Assembly (NCBI RefSeq): GCF_001648775.1
Contig: NZ_LVEJ01000018.1
Location: 117,403-181,402, forward strand
Source: Pseudomonas fluorescens
GTDB lineage: Bacteria; Pseudomonadota; Gammaproteobacteria; Pseudomonadales; Pseudomonadaceae
DNA length: 64,000 bases
Direction: 5' to 3'
This document shows, piece by piece, positions 44,552 through 53,860 of the stretch. How positions within the stretch are numbered: the stretch's first letter is position 1; each line of letters opens with the position of its first letter. A model generated the notes under the pieces. It was given only the letters and a program-made list of their open reading frames with translations, did not search any database and had not been told where the DNA came from. A program made the position numbers and the translations under genes.

Positions 44552-45223
44552 ATGCGAATTCTGCTGGTCGAAGACAACCGCGACATCCTGGCCAATCTGG
44601 CTGATTATCTGGGCCTCAAGGGCTATACCGTCGACTGTGCGCAGGACGGTCTGTCGGGCCTGCATCTGGCGGCTACCGAGCATTACGACCTGATTGTCCT
44701 CGACATCATGTTGCCCGGCATCGACGGCTACACCCTCTGCAAACGCCTGCGTGAAGACGCTCGTCGGGATACGCCGGTCATCATGCTCACCGCACGCGAT
44801 CAACTCGATGACCGTCTGCAGGGCTTCAAGTCTGGCGCCGACGATTACCTGATCAAGCCATTTGCCTTGTCCGAACTGGCTGCGCGGGTCGAAGCGGTGA
44901 TGCGCCGCGCGCAAGGCGGAGGCCGTCGGGCGCTGCAGGTCGCCGATCTGAGCTACGACCTCGATACTTTGGAAGTGACCCGCGACGGTAAATTGCTGAA
45001 ACTCAACCCGGTCGGCCTCAAGTTGCTGGCGGTGTTGATGCAAAAGAGCCCGCACGTGCTGCGTCGGGAGATTCTCGAAGAAGCGCTGTGGGGCGATGAT
45101 TGCCCGGACAGCGACAGCCTGCGCAGCCACGTTCACCAATTGCGTCAGGTCATCGATAAGCCGTTCGCCAAGCCACTGCTGCACACCGTGCACGGCGTGG
45201 GTTACCGGTTGGCCGATGTGTAA
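44552..45223 (+). CDS. colR: Response regulator ColR
   Basis: A 223-residue OmpR-family regulator: receiver with phospho-acceptor D51 (VLDIMLPG), K in LIKPFALSELAA, then a winged-helix domain (LLKLNPVGLKLLAVLMQKSPHVLRREILEEALWGDD). Nearly identical in pattern to pseudomonad ColR, which controls root colonisation, membrane integrity and tolerance of zinc, polymyxin and phenol. ATG at 44552 has GGAGGAGG upstream, preferred to a GTG six bases earlier. One-base overlap with colS (TAATG). Confidence 0.95.
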   Translation: MRILLVEDNRDILANLADYLGLKGYTVDCAQDGLSGLHLAATEHYDLIVLDIMLPGIDGYTLCKRLREDARRDTPVIMLTARDQLDDRLQGFKSGADDYLIKPFALSELAARVEAVMRRAQGGGRRALQVADLSYDLDTLEVTRDGKLLKLNPVGLKLLAVLMQKSPHVLRREILEEALWGDDCPDSDSLRSHVHQLRQVIDKPFAKPLLHTVHGVGYRLADV

Positions 45224-46497
45224 TGGAGTTTAAGCAAAGTCTTTCTCAGCGGATCATCATTGCCTTCGCGTTGATGAGCGCACTGGTCGCCGGTGCGTTT
45301 GCCATGGGCATCGTCGCGACCGTGCACCTTGTGGAAGAAAAACTGATTTCGGCCGGGCTGGGCGGCGACTTGCAGCGTCTGCTGCTGATGGACAACGTCT
45401 CGGACTGGAGCCATCGCCCGGAGCCGGACCAGCTGTTCTATTTCAGCGGCGGGCCGGGTGATTTCGAGCTGCCCAAGGATCTGCGTCACCTCGATTCAGG
45501 CTTCCATGAGGTGTTCCGCGAGCAACTGTCGTACCACGCGATGGTCGAGATCGTCGACGGTCGGCGTTATGTGCTGTTGCAGGATCAAAGTGATTTTGAA
45601 GAGCGTGAGCGCGTGCTGTTTGCCGTGGTGCTGGTGGGCTTTGTGCTCAGTCTGGCACTGGCGGTGTTCCTCGGTTGGGTGCTTGCGCGCAAAGTGATGG
45701 CGCCGGTGGTACGCCTGGCGCGGCAGGTGCGCCATCGCGATCAACTGCTCGGGCTGGCGCCGCCGCTGGCGCCGGATTATGCGGCTGACGAAGTCGGCGA
45801 GCTGGCGGTGGCCTTCGATGCCACATTGGGGCGCCTGCGTCAGGCGCTGACACGCGAACGCTTGTTCACCAGCGACGTCAGCCATGAATTGCGCACGCCG
45901 CTGATGGTGCTGGCCAGCTCCTGCGAACTGCTGCTGGAAAACCCCGGGATCGACCAGCGCGGCCGTTCGCAAGTCGAGCGCATCGCCCGCGCGAGTGAAG
46001 AGATGCGCGAGCTGGTGCAGACCTTCCTGATGCTGGCGCGGGCCCAGCACGAAGATGCTGGCATGGCACTTCAGCAGGACCTCTCGCAGGTGGCCGAAAG
46101 CCTGTTATGTCTGTGGCGCGGTCCCATCGAAAACAAGGGGCTGAAGCTGGTCTTTGAGCCCGGCAATCCGGCGGACACTCGTTACAACGCGACCCTGCTG
46201 AATGCCGTGATGGGTAACCTGTTGCGTAACGCGCTGCATTACACCGAAAACGGTTTCATACGCCTGACACTCAATGCCAACGGGTTTGTGGTGGAGGATT
46301 CCGGCGTCGGTATTCCGGAAGAAAAACGCGAAGCCATGTTCGAACCCTTCGTACGTGGCAGCGAAAAGCGCGGCGAAGGCCTGGGATTGGGGTTGTCACT
46401 GGTTCAGCGGATCTGCGAGAACCAGGGCTGGACCGTCAGTCTCAGCACGATGCAACCCAATGGCTGTCGCTTCGAGGTTGATCTGGGCAAAATCTGA
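45223..46497 (+). CDS. colS: Sensor histidine kinase ColS
   Basis: A 424-residue kinase: membrane segments at about 12-32 and 138-160 enclosing a periplasmic sensor with acidic Glu/Asp residues (metal sensing by an ExxE motif is reported in P. putida; DFEERER here lies near the membrane), HAMP, H-box SDVSHELRTPL, N-box NLLRNALHY, and G-boxes VEDSGVGIPEE and GEGLGLGLSL. Partner of ColR. Confidence 0.94.
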   Translation: MEFKQSLSQRIIIAFALMSALVAGAFAMGIVATVHLVEEKLISAGLGGDLQRLLLMDNVSDWSHRPEPDQLFYFSGGPGDFELPKDLRHLDSGFHEVFREQLSYHAMVEIVDGRRYVLLQDQSDFEERERVLFAVVLVGFVLSLALAVFLGWVLARKVMAPVVRLARQVRHRDQLLGLAPPLAPDYAADEVGELAVAFDATLGRLRQALTRERLFTSDVSHELRTPLMVLASSCELLLENPGIDQRGRSQVERIARASEEMRELVQTFLMLARAQHEDAGMALQQDLSQVAESLLCLWRGPIENKGLKLVFEPGNPADTRYNATLLNAVMGNLLRNALHYTENGFIRLTLNANGFVVEDSGVGIPEEKREAMFEPFVRGSEKRGEGLGLGLSLVQRICENQGWTVSLSTMQPNGCRFEVDLGKI

Positions 46498-46573
46498 CGC
46501 AGGGGTGGCTCAAGGCTACTCCCTCTCACCTGTCTAAATCCTGTATAACTCTGTAATAGTTTGTCGGTTTACC

Positions 46574-46589
46574 GGACGTTTTTTTCACA
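46574..46589 (+). promoter_or_regulatory. ColR-like box upstream of warA
   Basis: CGGACGTTTTTTTCAC, one mismatch to the ColR consensus, sharing 13 bases (ACGTTTTTTTCAC) with the box upstream of PAP2. Ends 68 bases before the warA ATG and points toward it. Confidence 0.6.
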
Positions 46590-46657
46590 AATGGATGACC
46601 TGACGCTGACACGCCGCTCCCTAAGGTGGTGCCATCAGCAACTCAGGAGTCCTGGTG

Positions 46658-47326
46658 ATGGCCGGCCCGATCAAACTCGATTTTTCCGAGAAGTACGACG
46701 ATCAACACGCGCAGAAATACCTGCGCAAACACAAAGAAAGCCTTGGACGTCGGCTCTCCCACTGGCGTGACGAACAGTTGGCCCGCAAGGCGCTGGCGTC
46801 CGTCGGTGAGCCGGGGCTGGTGCTCGATCTGCCCTGCGGTGCAGGGCGTTTCTGGCCACTGCTGGGCGAAAAAGCCAACCGGGTGATCATCGGCGCGGAC
46901 AATTCCGAGTCGATGATCAAGACGGCGATGCAGTCGCAACCGGCCGATGTGGTGAAACGGGTACAACCCTTGCACACATCTGCGTTCGACATTGCCCTGC
47001 CGGACAACGCAGTCGACAGCATTTTCTGCATGCGTCTGCTCCACCACATCGGTGAAGCCAAGCACCGCATGGCGATTTTGCGAGAGTTCGAGCGCGTTAC
47101 CCGTGACAGTGTGATTGTTTCGTTGTGGGTCGACGGCAACTTCAAGGCCTGGAAGCGCGAGCGTGCGGAGAAAAACCGTGACAAGCGCGAGTACCAGAAT
47201 CGCTTTGTGTTACCGGCCGCTACGGTCGAAAAGGAATTCGAAGCAGCAGGTTTTCGAATTCAGGAACAACTGGACTTTATTCCGCTCTACGCCATGTGGC
47301 GGGTTTACGTATTACGCAAGAGGTAA
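46658..47326 (+). CDS. warA: SAM-dependent methyltransferase WarA (orf222)
   Basis: A 222-residue class I methyltransferase: motif I VLDLPCGAGRFWPLL near 54-68, then acidic loop IGADNSESMI. The 222-residue length and position after colRS match orf222/WarA, reported to act with WarB in lipopolysaccharide modification in P. putida, P. fluorescens and P. aeruginosa. ATG at 46658; a GTG three bases earlier is possible. Confidence 0.88.
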   Translation: MAGPIKLDFSEKYDDQHAQKYLRKHKESLGRRLSHWRDEQLARKALASVGEPGLVLDLPCGAGRFWPLLGEKANRVIIGADNSESMIKTAMQSQPADVVKRVQPLHTSAFDIALPDNAVDSIFCMRLLHHIGEAKHRMAILREFERVTRDSVIVSLWVDGNFKAWKRERAEKNRDKREYQNRFVLPAATVEKEFEAAGFRIQEQLDFIPLYAMWRVYVLRKR

Positions 47327-47330
47327 CAGG

Positions 47331-48047
47331 ATGGCAGTGCAATTTGCAGCAGAAACGGAAGTCGCTCCGCAAGATCGCTTTGACTTTTACTGGAACCAGC
47401 GCGGTGAGTGGGTGGAAGAACCCAATGTCCGTCGCGGTGGCGAAAGTGGTGTGCAAAGGGTCGTGGGGCGCGATGGTCAACTGCTGTATGCGAAACGCCA
47501 GACCGGTCATATCTATCGCAGTTGGTTGCACCCTTTTGGCCGTCCCACTGTGTTGCGTGAGCTGGATGCGCTGACCGGCGTCAGCAAGCTCGGTGTACGC
47601 GTGCCGGAGATCGTTTTCTGTGGTGCCCAGCCTGATCCGCAACACAAGTGGCGAGCGCTGTTGGTGACCAAGTCCCTGGACGGTTTCCAGGAACTGGAAC
47701 ACTGGCTGGCAGCGGCTGGCGGTCGCGATCAGTGTGGCGAGGTGGTTTATGAGCGTGTGCTCAAGGACCTTGCCGAGAATCTGGCGCGCATGCACAAGGG
47801 TCGTTGGCAGCACAGCTGCATCTACATCAAGCATGTGTTCGTGCGAGTGATCGGCGAAGGCGAATCGGCCAAAGTCGAAGTGGCTTTGATTGACCTGGAG
47901 AAGTGCCGCCAGCGTCTGACCGCTTACCGCGCAGCCTCCCACGACATGAAACAATTACGTCGCCATTCGTCGTTCCGCGACGCGGACTGGAAGAAACTCG
48001 TCTATTTTTATGAGACGGCGTTTGGCAGCGCTATCAAAGGTTTATAG
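47331..48047 (+). CDS. warB: Lipopolysaccharide kinase family protein WarB (InaA)
   Basis: A 238-residue protein of the InaA/WaaP-type kinase fold: AKRQTGHIYRSWLHPFGRPTVLRE near 60, LARMHKGRWQHSCIYIKHVFV (catalytic-loop-like HxxR...) and LIDLEKCR (DLE replaces DFD). Four bases after warA, in one operon. Associated with LPS sugar phosphorylation and membrane barrier. Confidence 0.85.
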   Translation: MAVQFAAETEVAPQDRFDFYWNQRGEWVEEPNVRRGGESGVQRVVGRDGQLLYAKRQTGHIYRSWLHPFGRPTVLRELDALTGVSKLGVRVPEIVFCGAQPDPQHKWRALLVTKSLDGFQELEHWLAAAGGRDQCGEVVYERVLKDLAENLARMHKGRWQHSCIYIKHVFVRVIGEGESAKVEVALIDLEKCRQRLTAYRAASHDMKQLRRHSSFRDADWKKLVYFYETAFGSAIKGL

Positions 48048-48049
48048 CG

Positions 48050-48277
48050 ATGAAACTAGAAATTGCTAGAGGTTTGTTCCTGGTGGGGGCCTTGGCAGTT
48101 GCTTCATTGGCGGTGGCTGCCTGGGAGCAGCCCCGCATGCAGGTTGTTGGCGCATCGGTAGACGATGCGCACTGCGCGGTACCACGGGTGGCGAAAGCCT
48201 CCGTGGCGACTAAACCCGACCATGATCTGTTGTTGTTCATGTTCGGGCTTTCTCAAGGGATGAGGCCACAGAGTTGA
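48050..48277 (+). CDS. Small exported protein of unknown function
   Basis: A 75-residue protein starting two bases after warB. The first 24 residues (MKLEIARGLFLVGALAVASLAVAA, before WEQPR) form a signal peptide or single membrane anchor; the rest has one Cys and no known motif. I do not recognise it. Likely co-transcribed with warAB; a terminator follows it. Confidence 0.65.
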   Translation: MKLEIARGLFLVGALAVASLAVAAWEQPRMQVVGASVDDAHCAVPRVAKASVATKPDHDLLLFMFGLSQGMRPQS

Positions 48278-48295
48278 TTCGATTGAAGCCAATAT

Positions 48296-48326
48296 AAAAG
48301 GCCTCGCAGCCGTTGCGAGGCCTTTT
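48296..48326 (+). terminator. Terminator of the colRS-warAB side
   Basis: Thirteen-base stem AAAAGGCCTCGCA / TGCGAGGCCTTTT, five-base loop, T-run. Confidence 0.9.
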
Positions 48327-48363
48327 TTTATGCCCGGATTTTATGGGTATACGCAGGCCAAAT

Positions 48364-48389
48364 GTGGGAGCGAGCAGGCTCGCTCCCAC
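48364..48389. repeat. Compact REP palindrome
   Basis: GTGGGAGCGAGC and GCTCGCTCCCAC joined by only two bases (AG), 26 bases in all, between the warB operon and the RND gene. It looks like a fusion or internal deletion of a REP pair. Confidence 0.7.
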
Positions 48390-48401
48390 AGGGGACGGGA
48401 A

Positions 48402-51400
48402 TTATTTGAGGTCGGGTTTCGCCAGCAGGGTGTAAACACACGGCAGAACGAACAGCGTAAACAACGTCCCGATCGACATCCCCGTGGCAATCACCATGCC
48501 GATATCAAATCGGCTGACCGCGCCCGCACCCGTGGCGAGAATCAACGGCACCATGCCAAACACCATCGCTGCTGTGGTCATCAATACCGGACGCAGGCGA
48601 ATCGCCGCCGCTTCCTCAACGGCTTCACGCGCCGTCAGGCCCTTGTCCTTGCGCAACTGGTTGGCGAACTCGACGATCAGAATCCCGTGTTTACTGATCA
48701 GCCCGATCAGCGTCACCAGCCCGACCTGGGTGTAGATGTTCATGCTCGACCAGCCGAGGAACAGCGGGATCAACGCCCCGCAGATCGACAACGGCACCGT
48801 CACCAGAATCACCAGCGGGTCGCGGAAACTCTCGAACTGCGCCGCCAGCACCAGAAAGATAATCGCCAGCGCCAGCGCAAAGGTTACCCACAGGGCGCTG
48901 CCTTCCTGGACGAACTGGCGTGAGGCGCCGCCATAGTCGAAGGCGAACCCGGCGGGCGCTTCTTCGCGGGCAATCTGCAACACGGTGTCGATGGCTTCGC
49001 CCATGCTCACCAGCGGGAAACCGGAAATCTTCGCCGCGTTGAGTTGCTGGAACTGGTTGAGCTGGCGCGGTCGGGCGCGGTCGCTGACCTTGATCAGCGT
49101 CGACAACGGCAACAACTCACCCTGAGTGTTTTTCACGTAGTAATTGTTCAGCCAGTCCGGGTTGTCGCGATAGGGGCGTTCGACCTGGGCGATGACCTTG
49201 TAGCTGCGCCCTTCAATGGTGAACCGGTTGATTTCCGCCTCGCCCAGCAGGGTGGCGAGCGTGCCGCCGAGGTCCTGCATCGACACACCCATCTGCGCCG
49301 CTTTGGCGCGGTCGATATCGACCACCACCTCGGGTTTGTCGAACGCCAGATCGAGGTCGACGAAGGCGAACTTGCCCGACTCCATCGCACGTTTCTTGAT
49401 CCGGTCAGCCACTTGCAGCAGCAGTTCATAGTCGTTGGCGGTGTTGACCACGAACTCGAACGGCAAGCCTTCACCGGTGCCGGGCAGGGATGGCAGGTTG
49501 AAACCGAAAATCTGCAGGCCCGGGATTGCGCCCAGCTTGCCTTGTACCTCGGGGAGAATCTGCATCTGCGTGCGACTGCGCTCGTTCCACGGTTTGAGCA
49601 GGAAACCGCCGATGCCGGCCTGCACACCGTTGTACCCGTTGATCTGGAACGAGGAGTAGTACTCCGGGAATTCCTTGAAGATCTTGATGAATTCGTCGGT
49701 GTAGGTGCTCAGGTAATCGAGGTTGGTCGGCTGCGGCGCGTTGGCCATCATGAAAATGATGCCCTGATCCTCGTCCGGGGCCAGTTCCGACTTGGTGAAC
49801 TTGAGAAACACCGGAATCAGGCACAGCACGATCACCGCAAACACCAGCACCACCGGCCGCGTGTTCAGCGTGCCGTGCAACATACTTTGGTAGCGGCGCT
49901 TGAGGCCTTCGAAGACACGGTCGAGGCGGTGCGCCAGGCCACTGGGGTTTTCCTCGTGGCGCAGCAAAAACGCGCACATCATCGGCGACAGGGTCAGGGC
50001 GACGATCCCTGAGATCACTACAGCGCCGGCCAGAGTCAGCGCAAACTCCTTGAACAGCGCCCCCGTGAGTCCCGTCAGGAAACCGATCGGCGCATACACC
50101 GCTGCCAGGGTGATGGTCATCGACACCACCGGCATGGCGATTTCCCGTGCGCCTTCCAGCGCCGCATCAAATGGCGTCTTGCCTTCCTCGATGTGCCGGT
50201 GGATGTTCTCCACCACGACAATCGCATCGTCGACCACCAGACCGATGGCCAGCACCATCGCCAGCAGCGTCAGCAGGTTCATCGAGTAGCCCATCATCTG
50301 CATGAAGAACATCACGCCGATCATCGACAGCGGAATGGTTACCACCGGGATCACCACCGAGCGTAATGCGCCGAGGAACAGGAACACCACGACGATGACG
50401 ATCAGCACCGCTTCGAACAGGGTTTTTACCACCTCGTCGATCGAGGCCTGAATGAATAGCGTGGCGTCGTAGGCGATCTCGCTTTTCAGGTTCGGCGGCA
50501 GCTGCGCTTCCAGTTCCGGCATCAGCTTGCGCACTTCCTTGATCACGTCCAGCGGGTTGGCCCCCGGCGTGGCCTTGATGCCGATGTACACCGACGGTGT
50601 GCCACCAAACGAGCTGATCGAATCGTAGTTTTCCGCGCCCATTTCCACCCGCGCGACATCGCTGAGCAGCACCCGGCTGTCGCCACTGACCTTGAGCGGA
50701 ATCGCTGCGAACGCCTCGGCGGATTTCAGTTCGGTGTTGGCGTTGATGCTGGTGACGACGTACTCGCCTTTCACTTCCCCGGCGGCGGAGAGGAAGTTGT
50801 ACTGGCGCACGGCGTTGGTCACGTCGGCGGCGCTGAGGCCAAAACCGGCGAGCTTTACCGGGTCGAGCCACAGGCGCATGGCGAACACCTGGTTGCCGAG
50901 AATCTCCGCTTCGGCCATGCCCGGCAGGGTTGCCAATTTCGGCTGGATCACCCGGGACAGGTAGTCGGTGATCTGCGGGTTGCTCAAGTCCTTGCTGAAG
51001 AAGCTGATGTACATCAGCGCCGAAGCGTCGGCGGACTCCTTGCTCAGCACCGGGTCCTCGGCGTCCTGCGGCAGCTTGTTCTTCACTTCGTTGGCCTTGG
51101 CCAGCAGCTCGGTGAACAAACGGTCGGTGTTCGAGCCGATGCGCGCGTAGATCGAGATCACCGAAAAGTTCTGCCGGCTGACCGAAGTCATGTAGTCGAT
51201 GCCCTCGGCACTGGCCAGGCTCTGCTGCATCGGCTGGGTGATATAGCCCTGAATAGTTTCCGCGTTGGCCCCGGGGTAAGCCGTCGTGACCGTGATCAGA
51301 GCGTTTTCCATTTGCGGGTATTGGCGCAGCGGCAACTTGCTCCAGGCCTGGAAGCCGAGCAACACAATCAACAGGCTGACCACAGTGGCGAGCACCGGGC

Positions 51401-51428
51401 GGCGGATGAACGGATCGGTAAAAGCCAT
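48402..51428 (-). CDS. mexW: RND efflux transporter, MexW-like
   Basis: A 1008-residue HAE1-family inner-membrane pump with twelve helices and two large periplasmic loops. Proton-relay pair DD in TM4 (GLVVDDAIVVVENIHRHI) and the ISKHGILIVEFANQLR segment of TM11 are present. Start at 51428 (MAFTDPFIRRPV). With the MFP gene 13 bases upstream and location next to colRS and the imelysin block, it matches MexVW (PA4374-4375, from memory), which uses OprM as outer channel. No outer-membrane gene is adjacent here. Confidence 0.88.
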   Translation of the reverse strand: MAFTDPFIRRPVLATVVSLLIVLLGFQAWSKLPLRQYPQMENALITVTTAYPGANAETIQGYITQPMQQSLASAEGIDYMTSVSRQNFSVISIYARIGSNTDRLFTELLAKANEVKNKLPQDAEDPVLSKESADASALMYISFFSKDLSNPQITDYLSRVIQPKLATLPGMAEAEILGNQVFAMRLWLDPVKLAGFGLSAADVTNAVRQYNFLSAAGEVKGEYVVTSINANTELKSAEAFAAIPLKVSGDSRVLLSDVARVEMGAENYDSISSFGGTPSVYIGIKATPGANPLDVIKEVRKLMPELEAQLPPNLKSEIAYDATLFIQASIDEVVKTLFEAVLIVIVVVFLFLGALRSVVIPVVTIPLSMIGVMFFMQMMGYSMNLLTLLAMVLAIGLVVDDAIVVVENIHRHIEEGKTPFDAALEGAREIAMPVVSMTITLAAVYAPIGFLTGLTGALFKEFALTLAGAVVISGIVALTLSPMMCAFLLRHEENPSGLAHRLDRVFEGLKRRYQSMLHGTLNTRPVVLVFAVIVLCLIPVFLKFTKSELAPDEDQGIIFMMANAPQPTNLDYLSTYTDEFIKIFKEFPEYYSSFQINGYNGVQAGIGGFLLKPWNERSRTQMQILPEVQGKLGAIPGLQIFGFNLPSLPGTGEGLPFEFVVNTANDYELLLQVADRIKKRAMESGKFAFVDLDLAFDKPEVVVDIDRAKAAQMGVSMQDLGGTLATLLGEAEINRFTIEGRSYKVIAQVERPYRDNPDWLNNYYVKNTQGELLPLSTLIKVSDRARPRQLNQFQQLNAAKISGFPLVSMGEAIDTVLQIAREEAPAGFAFDYGGASRQFVQEGSALWVTFALALAIIFLVLAAQFESFRDPLVILVTVPLSICGALIPLFLGWSSMNIYTQVGLVTLIGLISKHGILIVEFANQLRKDKGLTAREAVEEAAAIRLRPVLMTTAAMVFGMVPLILATGAGAVSRFDIGMVIATGMSIGTLFTLFVLPCVYTLLAKPDLK

Positions 51429-51441
51429 GGGGATTCCTTGA

Positions 51442-52590
51442 TCAGTCGGCGCGAGGCGGACTGTTCTGCTCGCCGAGGGTCTTGTCGTCGCTGATGGCGA
51501 TGTGCGCACCGTTGTCCAGTTTGATCTGGCCAGCCGTCACCACTTGTTCGCCGCTCTGCACGCCCTTGTTGATCATCACCAGGCCATCGCGGCGTTCACC
51601 GGTTTCGATGAAGCGGCGTTCGGCGATCAGCACCGGTTGGCCCTTGTCGTCCTTCTCGACGTTGCCGTCCTCGGCTTTCTTCTGCCCGACCACGTAGATC
51701 GAGTTGCCGTAGAGGGTGTAGGTGATTGCGCTTTCCGGCACGACGATGTGTTTCTGCGGATCCGGCAGCAGCACCTCGAGGCTGGTGAACATGCCCGGCA
51801 ACAGTTTGCCGTCGGGGTTGGCCAGCGTGGCGCGGATCAGAATATTGCGCGTAGTGCTTTCAACGATCGGGTTGATCGCGCTGATCTTGCCGGCGAAGTT
51901 TTGCCCGGGGTAAGCGGAGACCGAGATTTGCACCGGTTGACCGATGGCCAGTTTCGGCACCGATTGTTCGGGCAGGTAGAAGTCGGCGTAGAGACTGCTG
52001 AGATCCTGCAATGTGGCGATCTTGGTGCCGCTGGCGAGGTAGTCGCCGACGTCGACCTGACGGATGCCGATGGTGCCGCTGAACGGCGCGAGGATGCGTT
52101 TTTTCGCCAGCGATGCGTTGAGCTGATTGACCGTGGCTTTGTTCTTTTGCAGCACGGCGGAGAGGCGGTCGTACTCGCCTTTGGAAATGGCGCGGCTGTC
52201 GACCAGTTGGCTGCCTCGGCCGAAGTCCAGTTGCGCCAGACCCAGATCGGCTTTGGCGGTTTCGAGGAGGGCGCTCTCGACGGCGCTGTCGAGTTGCAGC
52301 AACGGTTGCCCGGCCTTGACCTTCTGTCCGGATTCGAACTTGAGCTCGGTGACGGTGCCGGCGACCTCCAGACTCAGCTCGACGCCTTGCAGCGCCTTGA
52401 GCGTGCCGACGGTGGGCAAGCGCATCTGCCACGGTTGCTCGGTGGCGTGGGCCACGGCGACGCTGATCGGCGGTTTAGGCTTGGAAAAGCCCTGGATCAT
52501 CGTGTAGATCGAAAAGGCTTTGTACCCGCCCAGCACCAGGACGATCAGCAAAACAACACCCAACATGATCAGCATGCGGCGACGCAGCAT
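51442..52590 (-). CDS. mexV: RND periplasmic adaptor, MexV-like
   Basis: A 382-residue membrane fusion protein: N-terminal membrane anchor (LIMLGVVLLIVLVLGGYKAF), a lipoyl/hairpin region (GTVTELKFESGQKVKAGQPLLQLD), beta barrel and membrane-proximal domain. It links the RND pump to an outer channel. First gene of the pump operon. No regulator gene is next to it. Confidence 0.88.
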   Translation of the reverse strand: MLRRRMLIMLGVVLLIVLVLGGYKAFSIYTMIQGFSKPKPPISVAVAHATEQPWQMRLPTVGTLKALQGVELSLEVAGTVTELKFESGQKVKAGQPLLQLDSAVESALLETAKADLGLAQLDFGRGSQLVDSRAISKGEYDRLSAVLQKNKATVNQLNASLAKKRILAPFSGTIGIRQVDVGDYLASGTKIATLQDLSSLYADFYLPEQSVPKLAIGQPVQISVSAYPGQNFAGKISAINPIVESTTRNILIRATLANPDGKLLPGMFTSLEVLLPDPQKHIVVPESAITYTLYGNSIYVVGQKKAEDGNVEKDDKGQPVLIAERRFIETGERRDGLVMINKGVQSGEQVVTAGQIKLDNGAHIAISDDKTLGEQNSPPRAD

Positions 52591-52745
52591 ATTTCCAGTT
52601 CCTTGGATAAATCAGGTGAGACAGGCGGGCACATTACTCCGAGTACAGGGGGGATTCCAACTGGCAGTTATTACAGGTGATGCCGCAGACAAATCCTCTG
52701 GTGAGGGGGCAGGCCCCTCACCACCGGCGAACTGGCAATAGAGGG

Positions 52746-53846
52746 TTACGCCATCAGATGCAGATGGTTGTCCCAGAGCCCCGCCGGCAATTCCAGCGGT
52801 TTGGCCAGCAGCTCATCCTGACGGCAATCGTAGTAACGGCAACGCCCCTGACCGGAGGTCACGACAAAACCATCCTTCACTGCACCGACGCCGGCGCAAT
52901 CGGGCAGCGGCGCATCGAGGCGCACTTCGCCGCTGTCCAGATCCCAGATAAAGAAGCGATTGCCACGCGGTGCCGTCAGCGCGACCAGACGCAAATCGCT
53001 GTGCACCGCGACGCTGGCGGTGTAATGCCCCATCGACTGCAACTGATGCTCCGGCACCGGGAACGCCACAAACGGTTGCCCCGGACGCTTGATCGCCAAC
53101 AGCTCCGAACGCTCGTGCGAGGCGCCCATGAATTGTTGACCGGCGACGATGGTGCCATCGCTGGCGATGCCCAGATGGCGCACGCTGTTCATCTGCTGGG
53201 CGAGGGTTTCCTTGCTCAGCAGTGTGCCGTCGCGCTGCATCAGCACCAGGCTTGGCTCCATGGCGTTGAGGTTCATGTCGACGCGGCTTTCCGCCTCGGT
53301 GCGAATCCCTCCATTGGCCACCACCAGTGTCTCGCCATCGGGCATCCACGACACTTGATGCGGACCGAGGCCGTGGGTGGAAATCTCACCGCTGTGCACC
53401 AGCCGTTCGCCCTCGAACTTGTACACACCGAGCAGACCACGACCTGGATCGGTGGTGTCGTTCTCGGTGGCGTACAAGTATTCGCCGTCCTTGTGCACCA
53501 CGGCGTGACCGTAGAAGTGCCGGTTCGGCTGCGAGGTCACGGTCTGCAGCAATTTACCGTCGCGCAGGTCGATCAGGTAACTCTCGGTGCCCGGACGCCG
53601 TGCGACGAACAGCGCAATCGGCTGCGTCGGGTGGTTGATGATGTCGTGGCAACGCTGGCCGACTTGCGTGGCGAACACACGCGTGCCGTCCAGCCGATAA
53701 CCGACGGCGTAATGCTTGCCGTCGGTGTCGTCGCGCGCCGACAGCAGCAGCGGGCTCTGATCCTTGCGTTTGAACAGCGTCCAGCCGCCCAGCGTCACTG
53801 CTCCCAGCAGTGCACTACCTAAAGTCAGAACCTGACGTCGCAGCAT
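52746..53846 (-). CDS. DUF1513 periplasmic beta-propeller-like protein
   Basis: A 366-residue exported protein; from the ATG at 53846 it has a twin-arginine-like start (MLRRQVLTLGSALLGAVTLGG). It shows repeated strand-rich units (DLRDGKLLQTV, GLLGVYKFEG, FIWDLDSGEV) typical of a propeller. DUF1513 proteins regularly accompany imelysins and di-heme oxidoreductases, and are linked with iron uptake by context only. An ATG at 53861 overlapping the imelysin stop is the alternative start. Confidence 0.8.
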   Translation of the reverse strand: MLRRQVLTLGSALLGAVTLGGWTLFKRKDQSPLLLSARDDTDGKHYAVGYRLDGTRVFATQVGQRCHDIINHPTQPIALFVARRPGTESYLIDLRDGKLLQTVTSQPNRHFYGHAVVHKDGEYLYATENDTTDPGRGLLGVYKFEGERLVHSGEISTHGLGPHQVSWMPDGETLVVANGGIRTEAESRVDMNLNAMEPSLVLMQRDGTLLSKETLAQQMNSVRHLGIASDGTIVAGQQFMGASHERSELLAIKRPGQPFVAFPVPEHQLQSMGHYTASVAVHSDLRLVALTAPRGNRFFIWDLDSGEVRLDAPLPDCAGVGAVKDGFVVTSGQGRCRYYDCRQDELLAKPLELPAGLWDNHLHLMA

Positions 53847-53860
53847 GGCACTTGCCCTCA

